Shown here: positions 18,901-29,384 of the stretch, in pieces
Position numbering within the stretch: the stretch's first letter is position 1
How the letters are laid out: the number at the start of each line of letters is the position of its first letter
Notes under the pieces: generated by a model
What the model was told of the DNA's origin: nothing
Database searches by the model: none
The model's input: only the letters and a program-made list of their open reading frames with translations
Made by a program: the position numbers and the translations under genes
Source: Chimonanthus salicifolius
Lineage: Eukaryota > Streptophyta > Magnoliopsida > Laurales > Calycanthaceae
DNA length: 64,000 nucleotides
Direction: 5' to 3'
Assembly (NCBI GenBank): GCA_013350335.1
Contig: CM023537.1
Location: 13,582,884-13,646,883 of the forward strand

Positions 18901-19174
18901 AATATCCTCATTTTGCATAATCTCAAGTCAAGTTATTATACTACCGCTCTTTCCTGTCTTTTAATTCTATGCTATATATATTTTACTTTAGTGTATTTGA
19001 TCAAATAATAAATTTAAAATATATTTTATTATTTTATAATTATGATGATAATGTTTTGTAAGTAATTGATTTCTTTAACCATATATTGAATTTATATACG
19101 CTAGTCGATGCATATTGTTTGGGCGTCTTTTAAGCAAAATTTTCTGAAACAAGTGTCGGCACCGTTATTCAAAT
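15990..19174. other. Intergenic, old LTR-like sequence
   Basis: No gene is seen. About 16300-16380 carries 'tgtatgattgtgtatcttca' followed by 'ttagattatctctgtattc', resembling a copia LTR end; a related string occurs near 8990-9020. 17140-17240 and 17560-17770 share GC-rich phrases such as 'gggcattcccaggcg'. 17816-18160 contains two versions of an 'agttctacatcggttg ... gttataaagggctg' motif common at plant retroelement ends. 18240-18640 is leader-like and has ORFs that match nothing I recognise. Confidence 0.35.
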
Positions 19175-19462
19175 CAGGGGTTGAAATATCGGCCGATACG
19201 TATCGTATCGGCAGATATATATCGATTTTGGATATGTGAATATCGGCCGATATGTATCGTATCGGCCGATATTCACAATATCGGCCTTGATATCGGCCGT
19301 ATTATATCGGCCCGATATCAAAATATCGGCCAATATCGGCCGATATTTAAAAAAAAAGGAAGAAAGAGAAAAATATCGACCGATATATCGGCCGATAACG
19401 ATATATCGGTCGACATATCGTATCGGCCGATATATCGGCCGATACCGATTTTTAAACCCCTG
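19175..19462. mobile_element. hAT-like MITE with ATCGGCCGAT core, copy 1
   Basis: 288 bp with ends CAGGGGTTGAAAT...AACCCCTG, flanked by a perfect 8-bp duplication, ATTCAAAT, at 19167-19174 and 19463-19470. CAGGG-type ends and 8-bp target duplications are typical of the hAT superfamily. The interior is almost wholly made of palindromic ATCGGCCGAT/ATCGTATCGG units, so it reads as repetitive ORFs in several frames. It is too short to code for a transposase. Confidence 0.88.
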
Positions 19463-19572
19463 ATTCAAATGCCGTTAAACATTCATTTGAAGTCGAATAA
19501 TCTGTAACTAGAGATTGAGATGAAGCTCAATTTTAGTATTTATAATTGTTTACACACTTTTTTACTTTAATA

Positions 19573-19762
19573 CTCTTTCCGTCCCATTTTAGTTGTCTTA
19601 TTTGAAATATTTGTATTTTTTAAGGAACTCTCTATATATGTCAGCACTCCATATGATCTCATCCATTTTCAACATAATTTATATTACTCCAATATAAATA
19701 AGATAATTATTTTGAGATAATTCTAAAATCTAAATAAGACAACTAATTTGGAACTCAGAGAG
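19573..19762. mobile_element. Stowaway-like MITE, copy 2
   Basis: Flanked by TA (19571-19572 and 19763-19764). Ends are CTCTTTCCGTCCCATTTTAG and, inverted, CTCTCTGAGTTCCAAATTAG. The interior matches 8002-8202. It lies about 40 bp past the stop codon of the membrane-protein gene at 19803, so it could fall in that gene's 3' UTR. Confidence 0.85.
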
Positions 19763-19802
19763 TAATATTTTTAAGTAGTACATCACATGTCAATTTTTTA
19801 TG

Positions 19803-22548
19803 TCATGGCCGGTGTGGCCGGTTTTTGTGGTTCCTCTCCAGCAATCCATCCATGATCACTTTCTTCTTATACTCCTCTGAGTCAACATCTGGCGTACTCG
19901 AGCTTGCCCGGCTCCCGACAACATCACCTGAATTTGCCGTCGTCGTCGCCGCCATTCTCAGACGGGGCATGTAATAAAACCATACAGATGTACAAATGAT
20001 CGCACAAATCCGCCCACCAACGATCATGATCACCAATGTCACCACCACAATCGACATTCCGAGCATTGGATCTGATTTTCCAGAGAGTGGATCAATTTTC
20101 TGGACCCATTTCTGGCCCAATGATGGCGAAATTACCGCCGTATGGCCCGATTTATGATGGGTCGGGGGTGACGAGCCGGGTGGTGTAGAAGGATGAACCG
20201 GACTGGTTCGAGCCGAAGCGGGACGGCTGCCGGCTTTCCTCTGGTCAGTTTGGCGATTGTGCAAAGGAGCAGATTTTTTACACTTGTCATCTTCTCCGCC
20301 TGGTCAAGGTATCCGAAAATCTACGTGATTGAGGAATGCATGTCTGGCCATCTGATTGGCTCAGTTTCTGTCCAAAAGCACCCTGAAAAAATGGATGGAA
20401 CTTGCAAGGTAACTGATGAAGTAATGAGGAGGAGGAGAGTTGAGCAGATAGATAGTTTATTTATTTAGAATTTTTTTATTAATTGAGTTAATTTTTAATT
20501 TATTTCTTATTAATTTGATTATAAAGGTGTAATGACATATTTTCTTTTCTTTGCATCTATTATGTTTTTAATTTGAATTCATATTTGACTAGAATCCATT
20601 ATAACCTAAATATACTATTGAATTAAATTTAAGTCTTATACAATATTGAATTTTATGGTATTTAATAATATTTAGTGTAACTTATTTAAATTTATGTCTG
20701 ATTCATAACATCTTCAAGTATAAATTATTGAACCAACTCATTTCCATGAAAAAAGTTAAGAAGATGACTCAGTAATTTACAATCATTTGCTTGTGAAGTC
20801 TTCAAAAAGATATAAAACATGAAGCTTTATGAATATTATTTCTTTTTCAATAGAATAAAAACTCTTTGTCAAGTACATAGAATATAGAATCTTTTTTCTC
20901 TTCTTTTAACGAATTCATTTTTTAAAAACAAAATCGAAAGTGTTAACCAAAAAAATAGAGAGTTTTCTTGTTAATTAAGATGAAGCTCATTTATTTTATG
21001 TAAAAATAAGATTTTTATTACAAATAAGAAAAATATCAAATTTCTAATCTATCGTGGTATCAGATTTTATGATGTTTGAAAGTTGACATGAATATTATTC
21101 AAACATATATATTTTTTTTAAAAAAAATTGTCAACCAACCCTACGGTGCATAGATAGTCGGGTCGAGACATTCCACGCGAACCCACTTTTGGTGGTTGGA
21201 TCCAAGTGAATGGATTTTGTCTTTTGTGTCTGATTATCTCACGGTTTCTCACACGTAAGTTAAAAAAAATCAACTATCAAACCTATACATGAAACCTTAC
21301 TATTGCATCATCCTTTTTAGGGTACAGATGAGCTATTTGCATCATCTGATCTAGCTCGGGAATGATTTCATCCGCAAGGGTTTTGTCAAAAGTTAATGCT
21401 AGCTTCTTCAATTCAACATATGATTTTGGAGATGAAAGGGTAATTATTTTATTTCAACCAATAATTTTATCAACTAAGATTAAATAGTTAGAAATGATTT
21501 TATAGTCTAAGATTGAATAGTTAGAAATGAATTTTGGTTTTAAAACTTTTTTTACTTAAATGTTCTATAACTTTAATTCTAAATGAAAGAATATTTAATT
21601 AGAAAATGAATTTTTTTTTAATGACTAAAGGTGTCCAGATATCTCACTCGACTAATCTTTCGGGACATGTGAAAACCTCTTGATTCGGATACATCGGATA
21701 AAATTACGGAGAGTGGCTCTTTAGAATAAAAGACCCCCACTTCCAGGTACTTTGACCATCAAACCAGCCCCTTAAAATTTTTAATTAATTAGAGAATGAT
21801 GATATTAACAATAATAATAATTTATTTAATTTTGCTTGACTAACATAATAGACAGAAAGAAATGGATAGACTCCATTCAAACACAAAAAAAGTTACAAAA
21901 AAATCAAAGAAAATCAAACTCTAATTCATTTATGTGAGGAGAAAGCAAGAAAATTATTATTATTTAGATATTTATTAATTAGAGAACATATAAGGTCAAA
22001 ATATATTTCTTTTATGAATTAGAAATCGTAGTTTCTACTCTCTCTTTCACTTATACTTTTTCTATAATATCAAATAAAATGTAAAAATTCATAGAACCCT
22101 CTACTCAAAAGAATTTTTTACTTTAAAAAAGATAACACAATTTTTTTTCTTCGTCCAAACGCAGCTTAAGAAAAAGACATGCCATGTAATTCAAAAAACG
22201 AAGCATTGAAATTAAATAGTCGTACCTTCTGAGCTGAGACTGCAACCACCGCTTCAGGAATCAGCTCAACGATCTCCCTCTGTTCGATTCCGGCATCGTC
22301 TACACGTGTCACATTGTCGACAGGCCGTCGCATCGACCGGCACGGTCTTTCTACCGGAGCCTGCGGATCCGAAACGTGGACGCCGAGAACCAGTGCCTCT
22401 TCCGTTCCGACCCATTTTCACCATACCCGGGCTGCCTCTTCTTCTTCGTGCCACGACCCGAATCTTTTCGAGGAAACCCGAAGCAAGACGGGAAGCAGGG
22501 ATTCCTCGATCTGATCTTTCTCACCTTTTCAGCCTCTTTGTTGGCCAT
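19803..22548 (-). CDS. At5g23160-like single-pass membrane protein, function unknown
   Basis: I assign both ends from family resemblance. Exon 1 (22226-22548) starts MANKEAEKVRKIRSRNPCFP, then SCFGFPRK and WFSASTFRIRR, then in another frame GRKTVPVDAT, then in a third frame VDNVTRVDD and REIVELIPEAVVAVSAQK, ending at donor AAG/GTACGA. The terminal exon (19803 to about 20299, acceptor TGACCAG) encodes a Ser/Pro/His-rich stretch, a hydrophobic segment MLGMSIVVVTLVIMIVGG, RICAIICTSVWFYYMPRLR, and the conserved tail DSEEYKKKVIMDGLLERN before the stop at 19803. SCFGF, KTVPVD, the membrane segment with RLCAILCTSAWFYF, and SEEYKKKV...LLERN are family hallmarks. Exon 1 needs two frame changes, so it is either a pseudogene or carries sequence errors. 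The middle exon is uncertain. No biochemical function is known to me. Confidence 0.65.
21110..21265 (+). mobile_element. SINE-like repeat with shared 3' end
   Basis: Ends 'cacggtttctcacacgtaag' plus an A-rich tail. The same 3' end is seen at 22990-23130 (minus), 40118-40288 (plus) and 60500-60640 (plus). The upstream part ('ttggatccaagtg') is degenerate. It lies in the intron of the membrane-protein gene. Confidence 0.5.
21283..21440 (-). other. Open segment, possible exon in the 19.8-22.5 kb gene
   Basis: Read on the minus strand it gives YVELKKLALTFDKTLADEII, then PELDQMMQIAHLYPKKDDAI, before a stop at 21283; ATA/GTAAGG could be a donor. The composition is that of a real protein rather than random AT-rich DNA, but I do not recognise it. 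Its phase does not fit the acceptor at 20299 cleanly. It may be a captured gene fragment. Confidence 0.3.
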
Positions 22549-22645
22549 ATTAGAAATGGGAAATGAGAAATCCGTGGAAACTGGAATTCAGGAAATGGAA
22601 GGAGGACTGGAATTTGAAATCCACGAAAGCTTTGTCCTTGTGTGT

Positions 22646-22654
22646 TATATATAT
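22646..22654 (-). promoter_or_regulatory. TATA box of the At5g23160-like gene
   Basis: The minus strand reads TATATATAACACAC about 100 bp upstream of the ATG at 22548, a normal spacing for a plant core promoter with a leader of about 65-75 nt. Confidence 0.6.
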
Positions 22655-22689
22655 CTGCTTTACTTAGCTTCATCTCCTCTTCTTTGAGA

Positions 22690-24159
22690 GAGTGGGAAAA
22701 TATATAAAATTATAAATAATACTTTAAGAAAAGGAAAATCGGAATATGAAATTGGATATTTGAGTCTACGATTTGACTTCATGCCCCACATGATCCTACC
22801 CTAACGTTTATATTTTCTAATTTGGTGCTATTATTTTACAGAAATGCCCTTAACGTGTTTCATGGAGTCTTCAGCATCACGAATGAAGCTATGTAGCTGA
22901 AAACGAAACCCAGAATTTTGACTGTTGGGCTTTGACTTTTCAGTTTTGACAGAATCTTGGAAGAAGAAAATAAATAAAAAAGCCTTCAAGGAAGTTTATT
23001 TTTTTTTTTTTAATTTATGTGTGGAAATTCATGGGAAACTCAGTGTAAAACCCCGCACAGGTGATACCCACTGTCGTTAGAGTACACCTAAGTTAGACCA
23101 TGAGGGATCGAACAAAGATGTTTAAATTAAAAAAAAATTGCCTGTCTCTCTTTGCATTGAAATTGCTTTTGAAAAAAAATATTTAAAATTTAATTCATAT
23201 TGTCCAACAAGTGATATTAATTGAAATTAAATCTTATATAAGAATATAGAAATATGATGTTTCTATTTTTTGCATAAAAAAATTTATTTGGTTAAAAATA
23301 AATGATGTTATCCCTGTCAACAAGGAAAGATCTACTCTTTAAATTTCCTTATGTCCTAACTAGAAATGTTTTCTTTGGAAAAGAAGAGAAAAACCTTCTG
23401 TATGAAGTATTATGAGAGTGGTGAAGGAAATTAAGAGTTAATGCATAGGTTTAGAGGTATCCTTTAAGTTCGTCAAGTGAACAACCAATAAGTTGCGGAT
23501 TTCTACGCGAAGCTATGTATAAATGCCATTTGCAATAGGTGTGTACCATCTCTGACTCTTGGAGTTATGACGTGCAAATGTTCTTTGGGGGCTTTCTTGG
23601 GTCATATCCGATTGCTGCTTTGGGCCTATGTCTCTTAAACCTTTTAATTGTATATGTACTGTCTGTTGTTCTTTTAATATATTATATCCCATTACTTTTC
23701 AAAGAAAAAGAGAAAAATCTTATCTTTTATTTTTTTAAAAAGCTCTTATTATATAGAACAAGTGAAAATAATATTATTTTTCATACTCTTTATCTTTCAT
23801 AGCGGAAAAATGACAAATATCTTCTAAAATACTTATACTTTTTATAAAAATATTTTTTCTAATTTTTCATTATTCTAAATGGTTACACATGCCTAAAGGA
23901 GAAACAAAGTAGTGCCTTCTATAGAAAAGGAAGCATTCAATGACTAAAAAGAACTTTTAAATGAAGCTATTTTAAATATATATAATTATCTTTATATTAG
24001 AAATCTATTAAGAGTTTTTTTTTTTTTTCACTTAAAAATTAAAAAAAAAAAGCGAGTCATGTCTATAGACATCTTGGGTGTCCGAATTATTTCCTTTCAA
24101 AATATGTCTCATTGTTTAAAAAAAAAAATCATTAAATTCTGTAAGCTCAACCCAAGTCT
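22690..24159. other. Intergenic, AT-rich
   Basis: Apart from the SINE at 22990-23130 no gene or clear element is seen. 23460-23720 has a T-rich, LINE-3'-UTR-like texture ('gggggctttcttgggtc', then 'ttttaatatattatatccc'), but no domain is readable. Confidence 0.35.
22990..23135 (-). mobile_element. tRNA-derived SINE, 3' part
   Basis: On the minus strand it has a B-box-like TTTGTTCGATCCCTCATGG, then GTTTTACACTGAGTTTCCC, CACACATAAATT and an A-tail. This 3' end matches the SINEs at 40118-40288 and 60500-60640. Confidence 0.6.
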
Positions 24160-24567
24160 TTTTTTTTTTTTTTTGAGCAGTCATAAAAGAGGGTCTAAAA
24201 GAATTAGACCATAAGAGGGAGAAAATAAGTAAAAAAAAACAGAATAACAAAGAGAATCAAATGAGAAACACGCCCACCTAATGATTGTCAACTCCCAATT
24301 TGGCGAAATAGTCCGTCACACCATTTGCTGATTGCCTTCATTTGAATTCTTAATACCCACCTACTCATTGAACATTATGGTAGTTTCACCCTTATAATTT
24401 CTAAGCACTCCACGAATACCTACTGGCCTTGGTTTCCCATAAGAGATACAATAGTGTAGTTTTATCTCTATTTGATCATTAAACTTTTTTGAAATTCTTA
24501 CTATTGAGGCTAAGATTATAGAAGGGAGTGAAGAGATTAATCTCCTCCTATTGTTGTCATCTCCCAC
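24160..24567 (-). pseudogene. LINE 3' fragment with RNase H domain
   Basis: On the minus strand KPRPVGIRGVLRNYKGE matches the start of the RNase H domain (RVT_3 type) of plant LINEs. Its end, NGVTDYFAKLGVDNH then a stop, is readable further on near 24280-24325. An oligo(A) tail (T-run at 24160-24174 on the plus strand) closes the 3' end. Frameshifts and loss of the middle make it non-functional; it is 5'-truncated as usual for LINE copies. Confidence 0.7.
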
Positions 24568-27424
24568 AAAGCCATTCTATAGACATGGTTGAATATAAAT
24601 TAAATAACCTCTCTATTAAATATTTTTTTTTTTTTAAAAAAAAAATCTCTTTGTACCAACATTTATAGTTTTCTTTTTCTCAAAATGGCTTTTGTTTTTT
24701 TAGCCAATGGAAAGTATAAATTCTAATTTGACATAATAACAAATGAATTTTATCGTAGTTTTTAATGACATAACACTATTATTGTTAAAAATCTATACTG
24801 GTAGTTTAGTTAAGTTAAGCTTGTAAAATTAAATTAGAGGAATCATGTTTGACTTCTCCTGAATTAATTTAATACACGAATCTTGCAAGTAATTTCATGT
24901 AGTTGTGAGATTGTCTCTATCTCAGACATGAAGTTGATCACTTAAAAATACTTTACGATAATTAGAGAATTGAAATTTTCTTATGAAAAGTTATTTGTAT
25001 AGCTTCAAATCATGTCTTCAAAATATTTTTTATGGTTAAGAATCCTAAGAACTAGTTAAAAGGTTACTCTCCGTAAAATTATTCAGTACATGTAAATACG
25101 GGATATCACTTATTCCAACTCTACGATGAGATTATCAATGCGCAAAACCAAGCTAAAAGATGCACCATGACAAAAAGAGACTAAATTTATTGCCAACCTA
25201 AATAGAGTCACTGCTGGTTGATGGCCATCAGATTTTAGGTCATACATTAAATTAAATGGTTCCAAAGCAACGGTGCCTGCTTCATAGACCAATTAGTTTT
25301 ATTAAAAATATTGATGCATTAAAGAGATAAGTTAGAGAATAGAGACGCATAACGGGATATTTTCTTCATTTTGTCACTTTTTTTATTATATAATATAATT
25401 TTTGGAAATTCAAAAGTTTCAGTAAATAAAATAGAGAAATGATCAAAGCTGTCATTCTCATGGTAAGAATGATTAAAATGTTGGTATTTTTAGATATACT
25501 TATAAAAAATTCATATCATTAATTATTTAATTTAAAATAAATGACTGTATTTAATGAGTCTATTTTGTATTTTTATATTAGTAAATATTTATTTAATTTC
25601 ATAAAATTATTGAACTATATTATATACTCAATATCATATAATTCAAATTAAGTCGTATAACCTTGCAGTGATTATTTTCTAAAATGGTAGTTGACGCACA
25701 CCAAATGAGCGAATCCGGTTTTGTTTTTGTTTGACGTTGACAATGAGGTCCTTACGAAAAATATTTGACCAACTCCTCATGGAATATCAACGACGAATAC
25801 AACGCGACGCAACGACACGACAGAATATGTTCTTCGAACTTTGACCAATCATAGGTCAGAATGGTTTCTTTACTATATGTAAAACGTAGACGTTATCAGT
25901 CCCACAAATCCTTAAGCATATCAACTAATGTGCATATTTTCACTTAAATTATTTATTAAGTGAATAATTTATTCCCCTGTCATAAAATATTTGTTCTATT
26001 TCAAAAAAAATATTTTTTAAGGATTGTTTTTGCACAGAGCGCGCCAAAAGCCTATTAATAGATTATCTGCGTTAATACAAACCTGGTGAGAAAAAAGAGA
26101 GGTTTGGACAATGTCTCATTGTGCATTTACTACTTAATAATAGTTTTCTAACTATGCAGCAATGCTTGAGTGAGTCGGAGGTGGAAATACTTACAGAATG
26201 CCACGTATGGACAAATCAAAGCTTATAAAAGAAAGTAGTCTTCTCATCATATTAGAAGGTGATTTGAAACTCATCGAGAATATTAAATCTCTGAAGTAAT
26301 GTGAAAATAAACGAATAACACAAGTAATTTGGAACAATTTCGAAATGCATATCGAACAAGTATTTTAGGACAGAGAAAATATTTATTAGAGAAGTTGGTA
26401 GATGACTAGGTTTAAAAACCGAGCGCTCTCGCGGTTAGAAGGTAGATAGATGGATAGATAAATCGATGAATTGCCCTAATTTTTAATTTTTAAAATATAA
26501 ATAAATTATTAGATAAATAATTTTAAAATAATAAAATTTTAATAGTTCAAGTTAGTAATAAAATGAGCTCCACATATGCTATTGTTCACAAATGCTCTGA
26601 CATTTGCTTAGTTTTGACTCCAATTTTTATCCTCATATGGAGCTCACTCATTGAAAATACCTTGAATAGAAGACCAAAACTTGGGGCAGATAACAGATGA
26701 GATCAATGTGTAAAAAATGATTTTTATTACCAACTCCTCTGTATAAAAATAGCTTTTTCTTCACCACTACTTTTATTCTGCTTAGTTTGATTGACAAAGG
26801 GGTGAATCCATCAAAGCCAAGTCTAGTTTACTTTGTCATGGTAATGTTATCAATGAAAAGTCTTAATAGTTGACTAAGGCAATCCTTATTGCAAATAGGA
26901 AACATGTATATAGGAATACAACCACCACCTTTTTAGATGTTTTATTTGAAATTTTATATTTTAAATTATATATATATATATATATATATATTTTTTAAGA
27001 TATTCAAGATTCAATCTTATTTAACAGGTGCAAACTTCATAAACTTAAAGGTAATGGAGTTTGTTTAAAAGATATTTTCCAAATGATGTTCTTTACAAAA
27101 AAATCAAGTTCATTGAATTTTAAAAACCGTAATTTTCAGGGATAAAAAAATTAACAATTAAAATAGGTACAATTTTACATAGACTTTAATCTATTTTAAA
27201 ATTATTTTAAAATAACTATAAAAAAATCTCACTTTGCCCTTGTTTTATAAATTTTTTTTTGAAAGAATCAAAGACTTTCACCTCTCTCCAAATATAGACA
27301 TTCGATAAACTCAAGATACACACAATCTCTATGGGCCATCAGTTTCGAATAACCATATGTCTCACTACTGAATATTTTTATTCTTAAACTAGAAGGCTTG
27401 TCGATTGAGCTACCCATAAGGAAT
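24568..27424. other. Intergenic, AT-rich, no recognised gene
   Basis: Nothing recognised with confidence. A 60-codon open stretch at 25110-25292 (minus) has ordinary composition but no known match. 26225-26400 has a weak LINE RNase H flavour (IILEGDLKLIENIKSL on the plus strand) but soon meets stops. An (AT)n run lies near 26970-26992. Confidence 0.35.
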
Positions 27425-27432
27425 GCCCAACC

Positions 27433-27650
27433 CAGGGGTCGAAATATCGGCCGATACGTATCGTATCGGCCGATATATATCGATTTTGGATAGTCGAATA
27501 TCGGCCGATATCATATCGTAACGGCCGATATTCACAATATCGGCCGATATCAAAATATTGGCTGATATCGGCTGTTTTTTTTAAAAAAAAAAGGAGGAAA
27601 GAGAAAAATATCGCCCAATATATCGGCCGATAACGTTTTTTTGTACCCCG
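27433..27650. mobile_element. hAT-like MITE with ATCGGCCGAT core, copy 2
   Basis: 218 bp from CAGGGGTCGAAAT to TTTGTACCCCG with a perfect 8-bp target duplication, GCCCAACC, at 27425-27432 and 27651-27658. The interior shares 'atatcggccgatacgtatcg', 'tatatatcgattttggata' and 'ggagaaagagaaaaatatcg' with copy 1, so the two are clearly one family. Confidence 0.88.
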
Positions 27651-28036
27651 GCCCAACCTCTTTTGCAAGAGTTTACTTGGAGTTGTGTCGGCAATATATT
27701 CTATGCAAGACTCTTTAATAAAACTTTTTATTAGATGCAATAAGCGCTCTACATAGTATATTGGATAGTTGATTACATGAATATGAAATTTATAAAGTTT
27801 AATTATCAATTGGTCATTCAAGCTATGTAATATTGGCCTTTAAGTTCTGATAAATATAAGTTATTATTTTAAAAATTTAAAATCAAAGATTAAAGTAATT
27901 AGATAAGAATAAACTTTTATATATAATCTATTCATTTGGTGGTCCTTTATCACGTCCAACTATAGACCATCAAATCTTGGTAAAAAATCTTGTTAGGATT
28001 TTTCTTTCCTTTCGCTTTTGCAAGCTTTGCACACCT

Positions 28037-29384
28037 GCCTATATTATCTTTCTGTTTTGAAGTTGAAAAATAACAGAGGAAAAATATAATACTAAAGTCA
28101 GAATTGTGTCACTTTAATCAAATTATAGTATGAATGCTTTTTTTTTTTTCTGATCAAGTTGTCCAAGTCCCTTAGATCTCAACTAATTCTCGACGATATA
28201 TACAAGTCTCTTTACTCACACATAATGAATAATTCTATGGCGAGTGGTCTTTTAAGGAGAAATAAAAATCGAACTCAAGACTCTAGCTTCTGAAGACGAG
28301 TTTCTAACCATCACTCTAGCCCCTTTAGATTAATTATAGTACGCAAGTTGTCAAGCTGCTCAAATAAGAATCCAGAGTCGCTAAATTATATCCTTAGTCC
28401 TTTGATAAGATTTATTAATTCTATTAATACCCTTATTAGAAAGAAAAAAGAAAGAAAAAAAAAAAAACAAACGCATTTCATATCTGCATGAATTGAACGA
28501 GATATGTAGAGATTTGTCTTATTAAGACACTCTTTGTAGTATATCATTACTTGAAGGGCAACATTTTTGCTAAATTATAAAGTGAGTGACTTTTTAATAA
28601 AAAAGTCAAAATCAAAATCTTTCACCAAATTTCACAAAATTATTTCCCGAGCATAATTTTATGCTTGGTCTTGTGCTTTCTTTTCATCTGAACCTAGAGG
28701 TGAAACTCGGGCCGGACATGACTCGATCGTGAAATCATGCAGTTGGGTCACGCGAATTGAGTCAGGTTGAGAAGACTAAAACTCACATGGAATTCAAGTC
28801 GGGTTGAGTTAAGGAATTTTCAAGTTAACCCAATCCGACTTGACCTAGGTAGAATTAGGCTGAAATAGGTTCAGAATGTAAGTCGGGTTAACATTCGGAT
28901 TAGAATTGAGATCAGGTCGAGAATTTCGGATCAATAGTTCGGATCAGATCGGTTCGGATTCTATAAATATTGACTCGAGTCGGGTTGGGTTTTAGGCCCG
29001 AGATTAATGGAGCCATCCTAGTAAAGAAACAAATATGAGATTGTCCTAAATTAGGCACGGGCCTAACTAAAATTCAAGTTTTACCCAGTCCAAACCTGGC
29101 CCTATTGACATCTTTGAGCCCCTAGATCATTTTGGGTCTAGCCTTTGTGGATCATTGAGCCCGATAAAACCACCATTCCTTGATTCCTATTGATGTAACT
29201 AAAGAAATTCTAACTATATTATCTAAAATTGGATTAGGGTGAGGAATCATTGTCATGTCTCTCTCTTGCAAGAAATGCTTGTTTCTAGTCACATATAAAT
29301 CTCTCTCTCTCTATCACAGTCCATTGGTATTTCATCAAAGTTTAACCATTGTGTGACACATTGTGAGCCAAACTTCCTTTCTTG
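28037..29384. repeat. Tandem duplication, copy A
   Basis: From 'gcctatattatc' to the 5' edge of the solo LTR. It is matched by 32592-35960 through 'gaggaaaaatataatac', 'cagaattgtgtcac', 'agacgagtttct', 'aaattatatccttagtc', 'tgcttggtcttgtgctttc', 'gagccatccta' and 'gcacgggcctaac'. Copy A lacks the 1.86-kb element and a segment of roughly 240 bp present in copy B. It contains a SINE at about 28141-28325. No gene is present. Confidence 0.85.
28141..28325 (-). mobile_element. tRNA-derived SINE
   Basis: On the minus strand it starts GGGGCTAGAGTGATGGTTAG (A-box region), has AGTCTTGAGTTCGATTTTT (B-box) and ends TTGATCAG plus an A-run. The same SINE is present in duplication copy B near 32675-32825 and is related to those at 38165-38715 and 39585-39790. 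Confidence 0.65.

Noticed and set aside
19169..19507. ORFs of 75-108 codons on both strands with YRPI / IGRY repeats
   Set aside because: They come from the palindromic ATCGGCCGAT array of the MITE at 19175-19462; a repeat with no stops in several frames is not evidence of a protein.
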